A DNA stretch of 64,000 bases, from contig JBPOIH010000011.1 of NCBI GenBank assembly GCA_052034685.1, positions 44,016 through 108,015 of the forward strand, in the 5' to 3' direction. Positions 41,543 to 51,162 of the stretch are shown here, one piece after another. This DNA is from CAYUUR01 sp052034685. GTDB lineage: Bacteria > Patescibacteriota > Saccharimonadia > Saccharimonadales > CAYUUR01. The position numbers were made by a program, and so were the translations under genes. The stretch's first letter is position 1, and each line of letters opens with the position of its first letter. Below the pieces are notes generated by a model. It did not search any database, was not told the origin of the DNA, and saw only the letters and a program-made list of their open reading frames with translations.

Positions 41543-42398
41543 GGCAGCACTTAAAAACCGGATTCGTTCTGTGAGCAGTACTCGGCAGATTACTAAAGCC
41601 ATGGAACTCGTTAGCGCCAGCAAGATGCGTCGCGCCCAAGACAGCGCGCTCAAGAGCCGCGCGTATCGCAACACTGCTCGGCAGATTCTGTCCCGACTGC
41701 GTGAACTAACTGATGTTAGTAAAAACCCGCTGTTTGCCTTTCGTTTTGTACAGACGCGTTTGATTATCGTGATCAGCAGCGATAGAGGTCTCGCTGGCGC
41801 CTATAACAGCAATGTTCTCCGACGTTTAGCTCAGGAACTCAAAGAAGATCGTGATAACGATGTAAAGACAAAACTCATTGTAATCGGAAAACGCGCAGCA
41901 AATGTTGTTGGCCGTATCGAAGGCACTGATGTCGTGGGCTTGTACGAGCATTTTCCTGAACAGCCAACCGCCAATGACATTCGACCGATTCTAACTACCC
42001 TGCTTAATTCGTTTAAGGATAGTACTGTCGATGCGGTTGACGTGCTATATACCGATTACAAATCGAGCATCAAACAAGAAGTCACACTCGACCGCCTATT
42101 GCCGGCGGCGTACGACTCAGTACACATTACGCCAGATCTTGAGGCGGCAGTCTTTGAACCATCACCACAGGCAGTACTTAGCGTGATTACCGAACGGCTT
42201 ATAGAGGCTGATCTCACGCAGGCTATCTACGAATCACAAGCCAGTGAACAATCATCACGCATGCTGGCCATGAAGAACGCGACAGACAATGCCAATGAGC
42301 TCGTTGATGACCTTACTTTAGCTTTTAACACGGCTCGACAAGCCGGCATTACCCAGGAATTAGCAGAAATAACCGGTGGAGCGGAGGCAATGAAATGA
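41532..42398 (+). CDS. atpG: ATP synthase subunit gamma
   Basis: 288 residues from ATG 41532 (AAGGGGTAATC before it); a longer frame from 41469 lies inside X1. N-terminus ALKNRIRSVSSTRQITKAME is the classic gamma helix that enters the hexamer, and the C-terminal helix ends NKARQAGITQELAEITGGA-like (TARQAGITQELAEITGGAEA). It is the rotor shaft. Its stop TGA overlaps the start of X2 (ATGATAAAC). Confidence 0.96.
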   Translation: MATKAALKNRIRSVSSTRQITKAMELVSASKMRRAQDSALKSRAYRNTARQILSRLRELTDVSKNPLFAFRFVQTRLIIVISSDRGLAGAYNSNVLRRLAQELKEDRDNDVKTKLIVIGKRAANVVGRIEGTDVVGLYEHFPEQPTANDIRPILTTLLNSFKDSTVDAVDVLYTDYKSSIKQEVTLDRLLPAAYDSVHITPDLEAAVFEPSPQAVLSVITERLIEADLTQAIYESQASEQSSRMLAMKNATDNANELVDDLTLAFNTARQAGITQELAEITGGAEAMK

Positions 42399-42862
42399 TA
42401 AACCCAAGCATCGAAGGAAAGCCACTAGACGAAGATGCAGCATTGTATGCAGAAGCTTTAGACTTTTTACAAGGAGGTACTTCCGCGCCGGCAATAGTAG
42501 CAGCTGAGGTTGTCGATGGCGAGGTAGCCCTTTCTCTTCCTGAACATCTCCGTACCGAAGAGGAAAGACAAACATTTGCGGAACGCTTTGTGCTGGTAGG
42601 TGTTGACCTCGAAGCACTCGACGAGACCGCGAGCCTAGCAATTCACCAAGCGATGTGCGCGGGGTACACAATGGGTCGGCTAGATCAGATCGAGGACGCA
42701 AAAGGGAGTAATGTACGCCGTTTTGTTCGTGCCGATGAACTTGAGGAAGTCATCAATAGTACAGGATTAGCAAGCAACTTCATAAGCAGTGGACGGGGTA
42801 TATTGAGGATAATTCAAGAGAATAGACGAGCTTTAAGACCAAGAAAGAATCAGGAGAAATAA
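42395..42862 (+). CDS. Unknown gene X2 inside the ATP synthase operon
   Basis: 155 residues, not recognised. It overlaps the atpG stop by four bases and the atpD start by one, so it is fully built into the operon. The sequence is acidic and helical (DEDAALYAEALDFLQGG, then HLRTEEERQTFAERFVLVGV) with a basic end RRALRPRKNQEK. No membrane segment. Like X1 it may be a subunit-binding or inhibitor protein; this is inference from position only. Confidence 0.75.
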   Translation: MINPSIEGKPLDEDAALYAEALDFLQGGTSAPAIVAAEVVDGEVALSLPEHLRTEEERQTFAERFVLVGVDLEALDETASLAIHQAMCAGYTMGRLDQIEDAKGSNVRRFVRADELEEVINSTGLASNFISSGRGILRIIQENRRALRPRKNQEK

Positions 42863-44256
42863 TGGCAACAGCAACACATAGTAAAAAGATAGTAAACGGC
42901 ACTGGCAAGATTAGCCAGATTGTTGGCGTAGTGGTGGATGTTGAGTTCTCTGCTGGCCAGCTACCAGCGATTTATAACGCACTGAAGATCGAAGGCAAAG
43001 ATAACGATCTTATACTTGAAGTCGCGCAGCACCTGAGTGAAACAAGTGTGCGAGCAGTTAGCCTTGGTTCTACGGATGGCTACAAGCGCGGCACGACTGT
43101 TATCGACACAGGCGCGCCGATTAGCGTGCCAATTGGCAAGGAAACTTTAGGCCGCATGTTTAACGTCATTGGCGATCCTATTGATAACAAAGGTGGCGTG
43201 TTCAAAAGCAAAGCGCCAATCCACCGTACCCCTCCTGCCCTGTCAGAACAGTCTGGCGAAGTAGAAATTCTAGAAACCGGCATCAAGGTCATCGACCTCA
43301 TCGCGCCAATCACCAAGGGCGGTAAGGTCGGCTTGTTTGGTGGTGCTGGTGTGGGTAAAACCGTGCTTATCCAGGAGCTGATTAATAATATCGCCAAATT
43401 CCACAGTGGTTATTCAGTTTTTGCTGGTGTTGGTGAAAGAACTCGTGAAGGCAATGACCTCTACTTCGAAATGGAAGAGTCAGGCGTACTCGACAAGACT
43501 TCACTTGTCTTTGGACAAATGAACGAACCGCCTGGAGCGCGCCTGCGTGTTGGCTTGAGCGGGCTTACTATTGCCGAAGGATTCCGTGACGAAGGCAAAG
43601 ACGTATTGTTCTTTGTAGACAACATCTTTCGCTTTACTCAGGCTGGTGCGGAAGTATCCGCTCTGCTTGGTCGTTTGCCGTCTGCTGTGGGTTACCAGCC
43701 AAACTTGGCACAAGAAATGGGCGCCATGCAAGAGCGCATTACATCAACGCACAACGGCTCAATTACGTCAGTACAGGCTGTCTATGTGCCAGCCGATGAC
43801 TTTACTGACCCAGCACCTGCTACAACATTTGCACACCTTGACTCAACCATTGCGCTTAACCGCTCACTCACTGAAATCGGTATCTATCCTGCCGTTGATC
43901 CGCTTGATTCAAGCTCAACAATCCTTGACCCAGAAATAGTCGGCGAAGAACACTACCGCACTGCACGTGACGTGCAAAGAATCTTGCAACGCTACAAAGA
44001 CCTCCAAGACATCATCGCAATCCTCGGTATGGAAGAACTGTCCGACGAAGATAAGCAAACCGTCAACCGCGCACGTCGCATTCAGCGTTTCCTAAGTCAG
44101 CCATTCGATGTTGCTGAGCAGTTTACTGGCAACCCAGGCGTATATGTGAAGCTTGAGGACACGATAAAGGGCTTCCGCGAAATTCTCGACGGCAAACACG
44201 ATGACAAACCAGAAAGCGCCTTCTATATGAAGGGCACTATCAAGGACGTTAAGTAA
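42862..44256 (+). CDS. atpD: ATP synthase subunit beta
   Basis: 464 residues, full length. Walker A GGAGVGKT (about 157-164), the catalytic GERTREGNDLYFEM (Glu/Arg pair), LFFVDNIFRFTQAGAEVSAL Walker B and the DELSEED-like loop MEELSDEDKQ. This is the catalytic subunit of F1. Confidence 0.98.
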   Translation: MATATHSKKIVNGTGKISQIVGVVVDVEFSAGQLPAIYNALKIEGKDNDLILEVAQHLSETSVRAVSLGSTDGYKRGTTVIDTGAPISVPIGKETLGRMFNVIGDPIDNKGGVFKSKAPIHRTPPALSEQSGEVEILETGIKVIDLIAPITKGGKVGLFGGAGVGKTVLIQELINNIAKFHSGYSVFAGVGERTREGNDLYFEMEESGVLDKTSLVFGQMNEPPGARLRVGLSGLTIAEGFRDEGKDVLFFVDNIFRFTQAGAEVSALLGRLPSAVGYQPNLAQEMGAMQERITSTHNGSITSVQAVYVPADDFTDPAPATTFAHLDSTIALNRSLTEIGIYPAVDPLDSSSTILDPEIVGEEHYRTARDVQRILQRYKDLQDIIAILGMEELSDEDKQTVNRARRIQRFLSQPFDVAEQFTGNPGVYVKLEDTIKGFREILDGKHDDKPESAFYMKGTIKDVK

Positions 44257-44261
44257 CAACG

Positions 44262-44687
44262 ATGATTACTTTTGAGCTCGTCACACTGACTGGCGTTAAA
44301 TTCTCTGAGAAGGTACATGAAGTTATGCTGCCAACTCCGCAGGGTGAGATTGCGGTGTTTGAGCATCATATGCCGCTTGTCAGCTTAGTCGCGCCTGGCG
44401 TTATAAAAGTACGACCAAAGAGCGACACGAAAGACACGCATCTAGAATTGTTTTCTGTTCATGGTGGCGTTATTGAAATCGCCGACAACACAATTCGTGT
44501 ACTATCCGACACGGCATCGCGAGCTGAAGAGCTTAATGAAAAGGAAATTCAAGATGCCCTCAAGCGCGCTAAAACTCTAAAAGCTGAAGCCAAAGAACAG
44601 GTTGATCTCGATAAAGCACAGGCTTTAATTGACCGTCATGCCGTCGAATTGAAAGTTGCCGAGCTTCGCCGGCGCCGCAAAGCGTAA
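44262..44687 (+). CDS. atpC: ATP synthase subunit epsilon
   Basis: 141 residues. N-terminal beta-sandwich (MLPTPQGEIAVFEHHMPLVS, HGGVIEIADNTIRVLSD) and C-terminal helical hairpin (TASRAEELNEKEIQDALKRA to the end), the regulatory arm that can brake rotation. Last gene of the operon. Confidence 0.95.
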   Translation: MITFELVTLTGVKFSEKVHEVMLPTPQGEIAVFEHHMPLVSLVAPGVIKVRPKSDTKDTHLELFSVHGGVIEIADNTIRVLSDTASRAEELNEKEIQDALKRAKTLKAEAKEQVDLDKAQALIDRHAVELKVAELRRRRKA

Positions 44688-44732
44688 AAAAGTGCTTGTT
44701 ACCTCCGTTCGAATCAGGTAGAATCTCTCTTT

Positions 44733-46007
44733 GTGACTACAGAAAATACCCAACCATACCCCTATCGCCCCGGCTCTGTCGAGGGTGTCGCTGAATCACA
44801 CTTTACGGCATCTCAGGAGCGCACTCGGCATGCGGCGGGTGTATCTGCGACTGCCGCAGCATTTGAAAACGATATAGATAACACTAATACTGCGGAGGAA
44901 ATAATGTCAGCACCATACGAACGCAAAGAATTAAGCCCCGAGAATATAGAAGTAACAAGACTTGGAGTTGTTTCAGGCGACGCCGATCGGCGTTGGTTTG
45001 GTAGTATTAGCGTCGCGAGCAGGCTGCTTAAGGGCGAAATTTCTACTGGGCAGTTAGCAGAAGTATTCGCCCCAAGCAATGTCCGTAAGTATATTGTGCG
45101 CGCATTCCGCAGTGCACATACACGCTGCGTTGATGGACGACCTGCTGAAGGTTACGAGGAAAATCGTGAAGAGATGCATGCTCGAGAGTTAGGCGCACAG
45201 ACTGCTGGCGGTACGGCGGGCGCAACGATTTGTTTTAGACTTGCGCAAGGCGCAGAAGATGACACATATGTAGGGCACACTTTTGAGGAAGATGTGGAAG
45301 TATATGCAAGCGCCGTTAAGGCTTTAGGTTTTGAAATTGGTGGCCACACTGATGATCATGCACCAGAACATGCCACCGGATGTGGCGCAATTGATAAAAT
45401 GCGTGAGATTATTGAGGTGATGACCGATACGAGACATGCGACGCGCCTTAAGGAGCTGACTTCTGCTGTCTTGGGAACATGGTATGATCCGAAAATCTAC
45501 AGCGAAATGCTCGGTAATGCAGTCTTACTCCAGTCAGAGTCAGAGACATACTTTAAGGATTACCAACAAACGGTCTTTGAGAAGCTCCGTGCGCAAGCTG
45601 TAGGTGTCATTGAGCGCCTAACGGGCAAACATAAAGAGGCGGGTGTTATCGTTAATCGGATTTATGGTACAACTTTTCATCGCGATGAGTTCGCCGCTGA
45701 CAACGACTTTGAGCTACAAGCATTTAATTATGATTTTTGGCGAAGTGTTGAGATAGCCGAAAACTTTATTCATAACCACGATATTTTTCAAGAAATGTCA
45801 GAAAGCCGAAAACTTATTGAAGCAAAGAAGCTTCTAACGGCTCGAGTTATGTACACCGTAGCGACCCTTATGACACTGACAGATGGCACGCTTGAACTTG
45901 TAGTTCTGGACGAAAAAACAGATGACGGAGAGATCATTGATCTATTCAAAGACATGGGTGTGCGCACTCCGTACATGCCAAAAGACGTTGTTCCAGACGC
46001 TGCATAG
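44733..46007 (+). CDS. Possible zeta/cadmium-type carbonic anhydrase family protein
   Basis: 424 residues from GTG 44733 (eight bases after a TAGAAT box). A second in-frame start, ATG 44904 (codon 58), has a much better ribosome site (GCGGAGGAAATA), so two forms or a shorter protein are possible. The middle carries TRCVDGRPAEG, ELGAQTAGGTAGATI and GGHTDDHAPEHATGCGAIDK. Cys, His and Cys spaced like this with D-x-R recall the metal site of cadmium carbonic anhydrase (CDCA). The C-terminal half (about 250-424) is helical and unfamiliar. Hydration of CO2 is an inference. Confidence 0.55.
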   Translation: MTTENTQPYPYRPGSVEGVAESHFTASQERTRHAAGVSATAAAFENDIDNTNTAEEIMSAPYERKELSPENIEVTRLGVVSGDADRRWFGSISVASRLLKGEISTGQLAEVFAPSNVRKYIVRAFRSAHTRCVDGRPAEGYEENREEMHARELGAQTAGGTAGATICFRLAQGAEDDTYVGHTFEEDVEVYASAVKALGFEIGGHTDDHAPEHATGCGAIDKMREIIEVMTDTRHATRLKELTSAVLGTWYDPKIYSEMLGNAVLLQSESETYFKDYQQTVFEKLRAQAVGVIERLTGKHKEAGVIVNRIYGTTFHRDEFAADNDFELQAFNYDFWRSVEIAENFIHNHDIFQEMSESRKLIEAKKLLTARVMYTVATLMTLTDGTLELVVLDEKTDDGEIIDLFKDMGVRTPYMPKDVVPDAA

Positions 46008-46076
46008 TAGATAACCTATTTGCGAATTCTTCATCTTGTATTATGATACATGCATATCAAGTAAAGGAGGGACTCC

Positions 46077-46856
46077 ATGTTCGGAAAAACAAAACTTGCC
46101 CTAATTGTGGCTGAGTTTTTTGGCGCGGCAACATTAACAGCCGTGGTACTCGCAGTAAGTAAATCAGGTGTAGGCTTTCCCTACTTCATTGCCATTGGCA
46201 TGGGAATTGCCGTAGCAGTTATGCTCCTTGCAGTTGGTAGCGTGCGTGATGTCAGCTTTAACCCCGCTATTACGTTTGGTCTATGGTCTGCACGTAAAGT
46301 TTCGACGCTTAACGCAGTAGTTGCAATTGCCGGCCAGATGCTTGGTGCTGTTGCAGCATGGAAGGTGTTTGAATACCTAACAGATGCTCCATTGCAAAGT
46401 ATCGCCAACAAGGAGTTCGACTGGCGTGTCTTTACTGCAGAAGCTATTGGAACATTCTTACTGGGCCTTGCAGTATCCGCAGTCGTGTACTACGAATACA
46501 AAGGCAATCAAGCTGCCGCAACTATTGGCGCAGGACTTTTCCTGGCAATCGTCTTGTCATCTGTAGCTTCTAACGGTTTGGTTAACCCAGCGGTAGCGCT
46601 TGGTGTGCAATCATGGAGTCTTGCATACGTTGCGGGCCCGCTCCTCGGTGCGTTGCTTGCAGTGAACTTTTATGCAATTGTTTTTGCGCCACGTGGATCG
46701 TTCATGATCAGTACAGCAAATGCAGTTTCAACAAAGTCTGTTGCGACAAAAAAAGTTGCAACCAAGAAAGTCCCTGCGTCAAAAGCAGTAAAGGCGAAGA
46801 AAGCCCCTGCTAAGAAGAAGGCAGCTCCTAAGCGAGCTACAACTCGCAAAAGGTAG
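46077..46856 (+). CDS. MIP/aquaporin-family channel with Lys-rich tail
   Basis: 259 residues with six membrane helices. Both half-helix NPA motifs are intact: SFNPAITFG near residues 61-69 and LVNPAVALG near 167-175. The channel part is about 215 residues; it continues into a Lys/Ala/Pro tail (KKVPASKAVKAKKAPAKKKA) like a histone H1-type tail, probably cytosolic. Substrate (water or small solutes) is not decided. Strong AAAGGAGGGACTCC ribosome site. Confidence 0.88.
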   Translation: MFGKTKLALIVAEFFGAATLTAVVLAVSKSGVGFPYFIAIGMGIAVAVMLLAVGSVRDVSFNPAITFGLWSARKVSTLNAVVAIAGQMLGAVAAWKVFEYLTDAPLQSIANKEFDWRVFTAEAIGTFLLGLAVSAVVYYEYKGNQAAATIGAGLFLAIVLSSVASNGLVNPAVALGVQSWSLAYVAGPLLGALLAVNFYAIVFAPRGSFMISTANAVSTKSVATKKVATKKVPASKAVKAKKAPAKKKAAPKRATTRKR

Positions 46857-46872
46857 TTCGTCTACGTAAATC

Positions 46873-46903
46873 AAAAGCCGCCCGTAACAAACGGGCGGCT
46901 TTT
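46873..46903. terminator. Strong bidirectional terminator
   Basis: AAAAGCCGCCCGT AACAA ACGGGCGGCTTTT, a 13-bp perfect stem with A-run on one side and T-run on the other, between the aquaporin gene and the convergent 46918 gene. Confidence 0.92.
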
Positions 46904-46917
46904 GATTTTAAATGAAA

Positions 46918-47736
46918 CTAAGAATTAATACTCGCTGTGAGTAGTAAAACCAGAAGTGATATAGAAGCGATGATTACGAATAAGCCTGCCCATAAGACAA
47001 AGCCGAGATAGTTCAGCCAGTGTGTTGGTGGTTTTTCAGCGCCACTGTCTTTAATAGCTTTAAGCTGGGGATACAGTACTGACTCTCCTCCCATCTGAAT
47101 GAGAACTGCTACCGGGAATAATAACTGTGCTACGGTCATAATGCCGAATATTTCCATAAGGCTTTTCTTGGTTAGGAACTTTATTCTATCGACTGCCTTC
47201 CAAGCACCTAGATTTTCATCAAAAACTGGGAACAGCACCATTTGATATCGAAGCATCGCTCGAATCCCCGGCACGATGAACAGGATGAGTCCGCCAAGTA
47301 CTTTTAATCCTACGATGATCTGAATGCCTAGAATCGTCCAGAATTTGTCTGCTGTTGCTCGCAAAGCTTCGCCGGTGTCGGTAGACTCATTTTTGCTCGT
47401 TTTCCAGGCGACGTAATTGACTACCCCGTAATAGAAAACGCTGAGCGCAATCATTACGATTATACCCACGAAAACGAGGCTTAGAGCAATACCTAGAACT
47501 GCACCATTAATCGGGTCAGAGGCTGCGGTAGTGGTTGTTGAGCTAGAACCATCTAAATCCCCTGGAAATGGGAACATGTTAAACACAAAACTCGCAAAAC
47601 TAAGTACCAAAATAACAATTGCTGCAGTTTGACTTAGTTTGAATAGTCGGTTGAGACCGTCAAATGATGATTTAAATGGATTGGATTCGAACGGCAGTTT
47701 TTGTTTAGTATGGGTTGGTTGTTGAGTTGTTTTCAT
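46918..47736 (-). CDS. Multi-pass membrane protein, unknown
   Basis: 272 residues, about five to six membrane segments (for example AAIVILVLSFASFVFNMF, GIALSLVFVGIIVMIALSVF, LVGLKVLGGLILFIVPGIRA-like, and the C-terminal WAGLFVIIASISLLVLLLTA). A loop between the first two is Ser/Thr-rich (GSSSTTTTAAS). The overall pattern resembles DUF975-like or GDPD-membrane-domain proteins, which I cannot confirm. Ends two bases before the helicase gene's end side; likely co-oriented but separate. Confidence 0.65.
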   Translation of the reverse strand: MKTTQQPTHTKQKLPFESNPFKSSFDGLNRLFKLSQTAAIVILVLSFASFVFNMFPFPGDLDGSSSTTTTAASDPINGAVLGIALSLVFVGIIVMIALSVFYYGVVNYVAWKTSKNESTDTGEALRATADKFWTILGIQIIVGLKVLGGLILFIVPGIRAMLRYQMVLFPVFDENLGAWKAVDRIKFLTKKSLMEIFGIMTVAQLLFPVAVLIQMGGESVLYPQLKAIKDSGAEKPPTHWLNYLGFVLWAGLFVIIASISLLVLLLTASINS

Positions 47737-47738
47737 AG

Positions 47739-50700
47739 CTATATAGTACCGCCGATAAGGTCATTCTCAAACTCAATTATACCTTCCATGTCGTGTGGGT
47801 ACTGAGAGACATCAGGGAAATCTAATGATTGTATGCGCTTCCATACGACACTAATGATTTGTTGTAACCTATCTAGTTCTTCGTCTGTTGGTTGTAGGTT
47901 GAGTCGCATGGCCTTTCGCGTTTCGGCTTCTACGTAAAGCATTTGTGCGGTAATAGTAGTTGACTTGTACCGTCCAGATTCACGCACGAGCAAGCAATAA
48001 AACTGTAGTTGCAGACGGTGACGCCAGGCTTTGAGCATCTTTACTTTGTCTTTGGTATCAAAGCTCGCCAAAGGTTTGCCTGTTTTGTAGTCGCTCACCA
48101 GAACGGAATTTTCTGTAACGAGGAGCGAGTCAAGCTTGCCTTTAATCCGTGCATTGTGCTCAAGGGTCGCTTCGATAAACTGTTCACTGAGCGCACCTTT
48201 TGGCACAAGCAAGTCAGCTTGTTCTATGAGCAGAGGCAGTAGTTTTTCGCCGCGTGCTAACAACTGGGCGTGTTCGCGCGGCGAAAGATACTCGTGCTCG
48301 AGGGCCGATTCAAATCTATCAATAACAGTACTTGGTTCCAAGACGGCCGTGTTGACGAGGCGTTGTGCTGTTTCAAGGGCTGCATGGATAGCTGTTCCAT
48401 AGCTTCCACTCGCCGAATGTGGATGCGGCAGTCGTAACAACTGACGCTCCTTAAATGTGCTTGGTCCAGCTTCGGCGACGTTCAGAAAATCAATAAGCGC
48501 CGTTGGACTGAGTGCAAAGCTTTCTAGCCGCTCCTTCAGGAGCGCTTTTTCATCAGCTGTACTGAGCTCTGGCCAGCGCAGGTTGTTTTCTAGTACACTG
48601 ACTGACTCTTCCTGTGGCTCACTGACAATGGTCAATGGCAATGAAGCAACCAGTGAAGTTGGTAGTAGTTCCGTGCCTTTTTCGTCCGTAGCGTAACTCG
48701 ACACAATGAATGTATGCTTGGCACGCGTTGCCGCAACATACATAAGCCTCACGTAATCATCGTCGTTTTCTCCATATGATTGCAAACGCAGGTTGGCTGG
48801 TGACTTACGTCGACTCGTCCGGGGGCTCCACATTGATTCAATACCATCTACCAAATAGACGGTATCAAACTCAAGACCCTTCGCCTTGTAGATAGTTAGC
48901 AACTGGACCGCTTGGTCACTACTTGCAAACCATGATTCATTGGCAATCACCCGCTTGTTGGTGAGGTTAAGTTCTATAAAGCGTACGAAATCTTCGAGCG
49001 TCGCCTCAGATCGGCCAGCAAACTCAAGCGACATTTGACGCAGCAATTGAATTCCCGAAAGCGTTTCTATATATGTGCTGGAGGTTTTCTGTCGACCGAG
49101 ATAGTACGCACGGAACGGACTGAGCATGTACTGGCCTTCTTCCATTCCAAGGATATACTCGAGACTACGTGGTAGTGGCTCACTCTGGCTGGTACAACTC
49201 AGCCATAGCATCCAGCTGCCAATGTTCTGCAATGCCGGGTCGTCGCTTGCCATCAAGCTTCCTAGATAGTCGGGCGAACTATAGTTCTGAATCGCTAGTT
49301 TCCATAGAGTTACTGGCGAGAGTTGCCACATGGGGTGCCGTAACAACTTGCTTAAATTAACGTTTGCTGACTTCATGTCTCCGTTGCTAATGGCCACTAC
49401 AGTTTGCGCAATGAGGCATATCTGCTGCACTGCCTCATGCTCTAATACGTTGCTTTGTCTTTCATAGCTCAGGGGTACTTCTAAACGATTAAGAATACTT
49501 GCAAGCTGTTGCAAACTTTCATGCTTGCGCGCAACTACTGCAATACTTCGCTCGCCATTATCCCAGGCCTCTTTAATGTGCTGAGCCACCGCGCTATATT
49601 GGTGTGCTTTTGTGGGGTAGTTAATGTGTGATAGCTTAGAAGGCTTACTTGGTTCTACCTGCGCACGCAGATTCTTCGACAGATTCTTCGTACGCTTTAT
49701 CAAACGATCATCAGCCAATTCTATGACTGTCTTTGCTGTGTCGAGCACCGCCTGGGACGAACGGTAGTTGTCTTCAAGAACGATCGTCTTGGTGTCTGGA
49801 TAGCTGCGCTGAAAATGGAGCATGTTGTTGAGCTCCGCACCGTTGAACGCGAAGATTGATTGATCATCATCGCCAACAGCCATAATGTTTGGTCGGTTAT
49901 TAGCGGCATAGTGATCCGCAATCATATGAGACAGACGTAACTGTGCAGCGTTGGTGTCCTGGAATTCATCAATGAGCACATACAAGAACCTTTCTTGTAT
50001 GTCGGCCAGCATGTCAGGGTTCTTCTCGAGCTGCTCAAGAACTTCTATTAACATATCGGCGTAATCATAGTAACCGCGCTGATGAAGCGCGTCACGATAC
50101 TGTTCGTATACATCTGCGACTGATAACCACCATTGGTTACGACGACGTTCATCATACATGCCCTTTTCTCCGTTGACTGTTTGAAGCCATCGACGTTTCC
50201 ATTTGCCCGTTTGCGTTGTTTTACCGATGACTTGATCTTGCTCAACCGCAAGTGCAAGACTTTCTTGTATGGTTGTGCTCAGTGGTAGCAAAAAACGTTG
50301 GTTTGTGACAGATTGTTTAGGCAGAGTATTTATTGCGTCTTGCAGGTCGGTTAGTTTTTTTGCGCTTAGGGTCGGCGAGAGTATTTCGCACAGTTGCTTC
50401 TCGATAACGTCTATGTATGCTAAGTTCTCGTTAACGATAACGCGTAATTCATCTGGTTTAAGTCCTGCTTCTTTGGCTAGTTTTAAGGCATCTTTGACAC
50501 CCGGCAAAGCAGTAAAACTACCGGCAAAAACGCTAGCTAACGGATTATCTAATGGCAGTTCGCTCAATATCGACTGAATGATGTCTTCCTGGACTGCATC
50601 CGGTGCCACACTCAATCTCGCTCCACTCCAGAAGTGATCAGGGTATTGATTCATAATCTCTGCCGCAAAACTATGAAAGGTACGCACCACTACTTTTCGA

Positions 50701-50948
50701 GCCTCGGGTCCGGCAAGTTGCTGGAGGCGCTCGCGCATGTTCAATGCTGCCTTATTGGTAAATGTCAGACACAATACATTGCTCGGCTCGGCATCAGTTA
50801 GTTTGAGGATGTTGGCAGCGCGCATGCTCAGGAGTTGTGTCTTTCCTGTGCCAGGTCCGGCCACCACTAATACTGGGCCTTCAATAGTGTCGACAGCTTG
50901 TTTTTGTCCGGCGTTCAAAGAGTTATAGGCCTGCTCAAAAGTATTCAT
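47739..50948 (-). CDS. UvrD/PcrA-type helicase with C-terminal PD-(D/E)XK nuclease
   Basis: 1069 residues. Superfamily 1A motifs: Q-motif LNAGQKQAVD, Walker A VVAGPGTGKTQLL, motif II VLIDEFQDTN, motif III VGDDDQSIFAFNGAE, motif IV ILEDNYRSSQ-like, motif V YKAKGLEFDTVYLVDGIE and motif VI RLMYVAATRAKH. The end (IKGKLDSLLV, then VLVSDYKTGKP) is a RecB-type PD-(D/E)XK nuclease as in AddA-like enzymes. It unwinds and trims broken ends for recombination repair. ATG follows TACAAT by eight bases. Confidence 0.92.
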   Translation of the reverse strand: MNTFEQAYNSLNAGQKQAVDTIEGPVLVVAGPGTGKTQLLSMRAANILKLTDAEPSNVLCLTFTNKAALNMRERLQQLAGPEARKVVVRTFHSFAAEIMNQYPDHFWSGARLSVAPDAVQEDIIQSILSELPLDNPLASVFAGSFTALPGVKDALKLAKEAGLKPDELRVIVNENLAYIDVIEKQLCEILSPTLSAKKLTDLQDAINTLPKQSVTNQRFLLPLSTTIQESLALAVEQDQVIGKTTQTGKWKRRWLQTVNGEKGMYDERRRNQWWLSVADVYEQYRDALHQRGYYDYADMLIEVLEQLEKNPDMLADIQERFLYVLIDEFQDTNAAQLRLSHMIADHYAANNRPNIMAVGDDDQSIFAFNGAELNNMLHFQRSYPDTKTIVLEDNYRSSQAVLDTAKTVIELADDRLIKRTKNLSKNLRAQVEPSKPSKLSHINYPTKAHQYSAVAQHIKEAWDNGERSIAVVARKHESLQQLASILNRLEVPLSYERQSNVLEHEAVQQICLIAQTVVAISNGDMKSANVNLSKLLRHPMWQLSPVTLWKLAIQNYSSPDYLGSLMASDDPALQNIGSWMLWLSCTSQSEPLPRSLEYILGMEEGQYMLSPFRAYYLGRQKTSSTYIETLSGIQLLRQMSLEFAGRSEATLEDFVRFIELNLTNKRVIANESWFASSDQAVQLLTIYKAKGLEFDTVYLVDGIESMWSPRTSRRKSPANLRLQSYGENDDDYVRLMYVAATRAKHTFIVSSYATDEKGTELLPTSLVASLPLTIVSEPQEESVSVLENNLRWPELSTADEKALLKERLESFALSPTALIDFLNVAEAGPSTFKERQLLRLPHPHSASGSYGTAIHAALETAQRLVNTAVLEPSTVIDRFESALEHEYLSPREHAQLLARGEKLLPLLIEQADLLVPKGALSEQFIEATLEHNARIKGKLDSLLVTENSVLVSDYKTGKPLASFDTKDKVKMLKAWRHRLQLQFYCLLVRESGRYKSTTITAQMLYVEAETRKAMRLNLQPTDEELDRLQQIISVVWKRIQSLDFPDVSQYPHDMEGIIEFENDLIGGTI

Positions 50949-51162
50949 CTTATAGTATTGTACAGCGTTGGGACTCAGCCCGTCAGAATTTAGGCTGTAT
51001 ATTTTACAATACGAAAAATGTAATTTTTAGTACGTTTGTATCTAATGGATTAGTCAACATAACAACTATGCTGTGCACAAACGTTGCGAGGCCATGTTTG
51101 ATGGGCATATGCTATAAATGCGTCATGTGAGCGCAGAATTAAATAATTGGAGGGTAACAACT

